Shown here one piece after another: positions 59,397-64,000 of a DNA stretch of 64,000 bases. Source of the DNA: Bacillaceae bacterium OF18-1A (GTDB lineage Bacteria > Bacillota > Bacilli > Bacillales > Bacillaceae_G); NCBI GenBank assembly GCA_027694045.1, contig JAQEWB010000002.1, forward strand, positions 372,001 to 436,000, in the 5' to 3' direction. The stretch's first letter is position 1; the number at the start of each line of letters is the position of its first letter. The notes below the pieces were generated by a model, which had not been told where the DNA came from, ran no database searches, and saw nothing but the letters and a program-made list of their open reading frames with translations. The translations under genes were made by a program, and so were the position numbers.

Positions 59397-60062
59397 TTAT
59401 CTTAAAAAATGTTTAAAACGATCTACTTCATCGTCATGACCAATTACAATTAATATATCTCCCGCTTGAATATTTTCTGTAGCTCGAGGAGAAACAATAA
59501 CTTCTTTACCACGTTTAATTGCTACAATGTTCAATCCAAACTTCGCACGAATATCTAATTCGATTAACGAATGCCCATCAATTTTTTTATTTGCAATAAT
59601 CTCTACAATACTATGCTCATCTGACAGCTCAAGATAGTCTAACACATTACTTGATGCAATATTATTAGCAATTCGCTTTCCCATATCGCGCTCTGGATGC
59701 ACAATGTGATCTGCTCCTATCTTGCTTAATACTTTTTCATGATAATCATTTTGAGCCTTTACAGTAATATTCTTTACGCCTAACTCTTTCAAAATTAACG
59801 TTGTTAAAATACTTGAATTTAAATTATCTCCGATAGCAACGACTACATGATCAAAATTACGAATACCGAGACTTTTTAATACCATCTCATCTGTCGAATC
59901 TGCAATTACAGCATGTGAAGCTATATTTGCAAACTCATTAATTTTATCCTCATCTGAATCAATTGCCATTACTTCCATACCTAATTGAGCTAACTCTCGG
60001 CAAATACTTCCACCGAAACGCCCGAGCCCAATGACAGCAAATTCTTTTTCTTTCTCACCCAC
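59397..60062 (-). CDS. ktrC: KtrC, RCK regulatory subunit of a Ktr potassium channel
   Basis: 221 residues: RCK_N Rossmann domain with GLGRFGGSICREL (12-24) binding ATP/ADP and RCK_C domain (about 135-221), which binds cyclic di-AMP in the B. subtilis homologue. It pairs with a KtrD-type membrane channel encoded elsewhere. Next to rnjA as in B. subtilis (ykqB). GGAGG precedes the start. Confidence 0.94.
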   Translation of the reverse strand: MGEKEKEFAVIGLGRFGGSICRELAQLGMEVMAIDSDEDKINEFANIASHAVIADSTDEMVLKSLGIRNFDHVVVAIGDNLNSSILTTLILKELGVKNITVKAQNDYHEKVLSKIGADHIVHPERDMGKRIANNIASSNVLDYLELSDEHSIVEIIANKKIDGHSLIELDIRAKFGLNIVAIKRGKEVIVSPRATENIQAGDILIVIGHDDEVDRFKHFLR

Positions 60063-60145
60063 AAGAATTCCTCCAATAACTTCAAGTACTATGTATTTTC
60101 ATTGTAACATATTTTATATGTGCCACAAAAACCTGTAGACAGCTT

Positions 60146-61024
60146 TTATTTTTGTTTTTGCATATAAAAATATTGTTGTAAATAAAATACGATACCTACA
60201 AGTAACATACCAAATACAAATATATTTCCAAATGAACTAAATGTTTCAAAAACAAACAATAACGTTTCTTGACCGAAAAAAGCAAATAACAACTGCGTAA
60301 ATGCAAATAATAGTGCGCATATGTAATGCTGTTGATGGAATAAATAATGTGTTGCTCCTAAAAAAGCAATAAATGAAACGATGAAAATCCACCAATTTTC
60401 TAAAAATAGTTGCCAATTAGAAAATTGATATCCATTTACTAATATCGCAATAATTCCTATAACCGCCATCGTCGGAACACTCCAAAATAATGCACGCCCT
60501 CTAAAGAAACGAGTGCCTTTAACATCTCCTTTTTCATGTGCAACGTACGTTAGTACAACGGTACTTATATACAACACAGAAAGAATTGTTAAAACAATAA
60601 TAAGCCAAAAATGTAATTGGTAATATTCATGTTCTATATTTGTCACAATCGCAGCTAACATACATGGGATTAACATTCCTGTCCAACCATCTACTTTTCT
60701 TTCATTCCAAAACACCGTATTACCAATTCGTATTCCTAGCAACATAAAAATAATGATACCTAGTACAAATAAGGTAGTTTTGTTTCCTACTAAACTCGTT
60801 GAGAAAGCAATTAACCCAATAAATAAAAAGAGTACAAATCCATTCATAATTTCTAGTACAGGTGATAAATACCTCTTCACCCATTTATATGTTTCGCCAT
60901 ATTCATTATTCTCTACTAAGCGGTAGGCATAAAAACTTATCCCAAAATAAACCGCTGCAATAATAACATACGCATATAAAACGAAACACAAAATCGCACT
61001 GCTAATTTGCACGTAATTCCCCAC
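60146..61024 (-). CDS. Polytopic membrane protein, possibly CydB-related
   Basis: 292 residues with nine predicted membrane segments and short loops. The N-terminal LCFVLYAYVIIAAVYFGISFYAYR faintly resembles cytochrome bd subunit II, but no partner subunit I is nearby and no heme-ligand motif is evident. The start lacks a strong ribosome site (GGGTGGGG is upstream but close). Unknown function. Confidence 0.75.
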   Translation of the reverse strand: MGNYVQISSAILCFVLYAYVIIAAVYFGISFYAYRLVENNEYGETYKWVKRYLSPVLEIMNGFVLFLFIGLIAFSTSLVGNKTTLFVLGIIIFMLLGIRIGNTVFWNERKVDGWTGMLIPCMLAAIVTNIEHEYYQLHFWLIIVLTILSVLYISTVVLTYVAHEKGDVKGTRFFRGRALFWSVPTMAVIGIIAILVNGYQFSNWQLFLENWWIFIVSFIAFLGATHYLFHQQHYICALLFAFTQLLFAFFGQETLLFVFETFSSFGNIFVFGMLLVGIVFYLQQYFYMQKQK

Positions 61025-61084
61025 CCTTTTTTCTATGTTTCACATTGATTTTACACACTTTTCATACGAAAAGTAAACAAATAT

Positions 61085-61140
61085 ACGGCAGCTAGCGATA
61101 ATTAATAATGAGCAGTGGCTATCCCCCTGCTCATTATTCA
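61085..61140 (+). repeat. Dispersed hairpin repeat, copy upstream of the membrane-protein gene
   Basis: Perfect 12-pair stem AATAATGAGCAG (61104-61115) / CTGCTCATTATT (61127-61138) with an 11-base loop TGGCTATCCCC, the same loop length and CCCC end as the ctaG copy. CTAGCGATAATTAATAAT precedes it. No T run. Confidence 0.55.
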
Positions 61141-61243
61141 GACAACCGAGTAAGTAAGGATTTTCATCCCTTATTTTGCATGCCAGTGTTTAAAACCACT
61201 CTACATAAATATTATTCATATCTTAAAACAAAAAGTGGAAATC

Positions 61244-62430
<1,187 letters not shown>

Positions 62431-62436
62431 TGTTTT

Positions 62437-63159
62437 TTATTTCTCTGGGTTTAATTGACGAAGCTCTTGTTTAATTTCAGTTTTTGCTTTTGTCTTCTCA
62501 TCAATTTCTTTAATTACACGTGCTGGAGTACCTGCGACAACTGTGTATGGGGGCACATCTTCTGTTACAACAGCTCCAGCTGCCACTACTGCACCCTTAC
62601 CTACTGTAACGCCTTCTAGCACAACTACGTTTGCACCAATTACAACATCATCTTCAACGATAACTGGTTTTGCAGAAGGTGGCTCAATAACACCTGCAAG
62701 TACAGCACCTGCACCTACGTGACAATTTTTACCAACAGTTGCACGTCCACCAAGTACTGCGTTCATGTCGATCATAGAACCTTCACCAATTACAGCACCG
62801 ATGTTAATTGTAGCATTCATCATGATAACAGCGTTGTCGCCAATTTCAACGTGGTCACGAATAATTGCGCCTGGCTCAATACGAGCTTTAATACCTTTTA
62901 AATCAAGCATTGGGATTGCAGAGTTACGACGATCGTTTTCAACAACATAGTCAACAATATGCTTGTTATTTTCATCAAGAATCGTCTTAATTTCAGACCA
63001 TTCTCCGAATAATACACCAGATTTTTTATTTACAAATGCTTGTACTGTTTCAGGGAATGTTACTTCTTTTAAATCCCCTTTTATGTATACCTTTACAGGA
63101 GTTTTCTTTTCACTTTTTTGAATAAACGAAATAATTTCGTTCGCATCCATCATTTTCAT
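62437..63159 (-). CDS. dapH: DapH, tetrahydrodipicolinate N-acetyltransferase
   Basis: Acetylates tetrahydrodipicolinate in the diaminopimelate/lysine pathway. 240 residues: an N-terminal alpha-beta domain (1-90), then left-handed beta helix hexapeptide repeats (about 92-215, for example [21 protein letters not shown] and [20 protein letters not shown]). GGAGG precedes the start. It supplies diaminopimelate for MurE and for spore dipicolinate through shared precursors. Confidence 0.97.
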   Translation of the reverse strand: MKMMDANEIISFIQKSEKKTPVKVYIKGDLKEVTFPETVQAFVNKKSGVLFGEWSEIKTILDENNKHIVDYVVENDRRNSAIPMLDLKGIKARIEPGAIIRDHVEIGDNAVIMMNATINIGAVIGEGSMIDMNAVLGGRATVGKNCHVGAGAVLAGVIEPPSAKPVIVEDDVVIGANVVVLEGVTVGKGAVVAAGAVVTEDVPPYTVVAGTPARVIKEIDEKTKAKTEIKQELRQLNPEK

Positions 63160-63230
63160 TCTTGTTGCCTCCTAAATCCATTTATAATGTTACTCTACCA
63201 AACGATAGAGCGAGTAGCAAGATAATAATC

Positions 63231-64000
63231 TTATTTTCCCATTTGAATTTCTTCTATAATGTCTAAAAAGGCTTGTACTTGTTTCAATTGTCTTGCCGAT
63301 TCACTCGTTAATAGCCATGTTTCTCTCGTTAATTGAACAGGTGTTTTGTACATATTTCCCTGTACTTCTTTAAGTACAGTTGAAGGTAACAATGCATAAC
63401 CTATGCCATTTAAAACGAGTTGTTTGCACGTCTCAATTTGATCAACTACAATCGTTCGCTTAGGTGGATTAGAAAATAATCCATACCACCAATTTTGTAT
63501 TTGTCCATAATAAGTCGAATCACTTTTAAATTGAATAAACGGTCGATTTGTCTCTTTTAACATGGAAATATCTTTTATTTCTTTATCAACTAAATATAAT
63601 TCATCTTCAAATAATTGTTGCTTCTGCCCTTTATATTCTTGACTGCCTCTCAATATAGCTACATGAACGTCTCCCTCATAAAACTGCTTTTGCACTTCAC
63701 TACTCCAACCAGTAAATAACGATATTTTCACAGAAGGGTATTGATGTACAAACTTTTTCAAGACTGGTGGAAGCCAATATTGACCAATAACGGATGCTAC
63801 AGCTATTTTTAGCGTTCCGTATGTTTCCGTTCTAAAAACAGCCAATTCACTTTTAATATCCTCTTCCCTTTGTAGCATTTCTTTTGCGTAATTTGCGACT
63901 TTCTCCCCTTCAGGTGTAATTGTCAAGCCTTTTTGTGAACGAATAAAAAATTTCATTCCCCACTGTTTCTCCATAGATTGTAATCGTTGGCTAAGCGCAG
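63231..64000 (-). CDS. ccpC: LysR-family regulator CcpC (5' part outside window)
   Basis: CcpC represses citB and citZ in B. subtilis and responds to citrate. At least 256 codons are present; the frame stays open through 63974 to the edge, where ALSQRLQSMEKQWGMKFFIRSQKG is the recognition half of the helix-turn-helix, so the ATG at 63974 is internal. The effector domain (GTLKIAVASVIGQYWLPPVLKKF, then QIETCKQLVLNGIGYALLPS) matches CcpC closely. It lies directly upstream of dapH; the ykuNOP genes found between them in B. subtilis are absent. Confidence 0.9.
   Translation of the reverse strand, partial: ALSQRLQSMEKQWGMKFFIRSQKGLTITPEGEKVANYAKEMLQREEDIKSELAVFRTETYGTLKIAVASVIGQYWLPPVLKKFVHQYPSVKISLFTGWSSEVQKQFYEGDVHVAILRGSQEYKGQKQQLFEDELYLVDKEIKDISMLKETNRPFIQFKSDSTYYGQIQNWWYGLFSNPPKRTIVVDQIETCKQLVLNGIGYALLPSTVLKEVQGNMYKTPVQLTRETWLLTSESARQLKQVQAFLDIIEEIQMGK

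Noticed and set aside
63231..63974. A complete LysR gene starting at 63974
   Set aside because: The frame continues upstream to the window edge and contains the missing part of the helix-turn-helix, so the gene is cut by the window.

Overview
The window is chromosomal DNA of a spore-forming, low-GC Gram-positive bacterium, almost certainly a member of the Bacillus cereus group (cereus/thuringiensis/anthracis relatives). This rests on AT-rich sequence, strong AGGAGG-type ribosome sites, sporulation genes (spoVD, ylbJ, ylbO-type, tgl, a YjcZ-type peptide, a csfG-like RNA), bacillithiol synthesis (bshC), and a gene order that follows B. subtilis blocks (mra/mur, ylb, cta-pyc, yla, ykt-speA, pdh, def-rnjA-ktrC, dap-ccpC), mostly in inverted orientation. 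No tRNA, rRNA, prophage, insertion sequence or CRISPR array was seen.

Layout. 1-8098: the division and cell wall cluster on the minus strand (rsmH, ftsL, pbpB, spoVD, murE, partial mraY); the mraZ gene expected upstream of rsmH is absent. 8099-11457: bshC, a ketopantoate-reductase-like gene and the acetyltransferase ylbP. 11492-23026: the ylb region (ylbO, rpmF, ylbN, tmcAL, ylbL, ylbK, ylbJ, coaD, rsmD, the csfG-like RNA, ylbG, ylbF, ylbE, ylbD, ylbC), mixing translation and tRNA modification, CoA synthesis, the RNase Y adaptor YlbF and sporulation functions. 23232-34587: yugN, the caa3 cytochrome oxidase genes ctaGFEDC with heme A genes ctaB and ctaA, and pyruvate carboxylase. 35007-42613: ftsW and the yla genes with phoH-type ylaK and typA. 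42657-49470: suhB, ykzI, yktB, yktA, speA, tgl, three tandem SR1P-type peptide genes and small genes of unknown function. 49764-54631: the pdhABCD operon. 55145-59359: a YjcZ-type spore peptide, def, ykrA, a candidate 23-codon cationic peptide gene, rpoY and rnjA. 59397-64000: ktrC, an orphan membrane protein, the acetylated branch of diaminopimelate synthesis (dapH and its deacetylase) and a partial ccpC.

How it fits together. Most of the window is core physiology: diaminopimelate made by dapH and the deacetylase feeds MurE and peptidoglycan synthesis, which pbpB, spoVD and ftsW carry out; pyc and pdh join glycolysis to the TCA cycle; the cta genes form the terminal oxidase. The unusual signals are mainly regulatory. 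They include an apparent AUA start codon in tmcAL, a 14-bp hairpin holding the spoVD ribosome site in its loop and the AUG at its base, a triplicated sr1p locus behind a promoter flanked by a perfect inverted repeat, a dispersed hairpin repeat in gene 3' regions, many stop codons lying inside terminator hairpins, and an unassigned 23-codon basic peptide.

Limits: calls are from reading the sequence and remembered protein families; no searches or folding programs were run.
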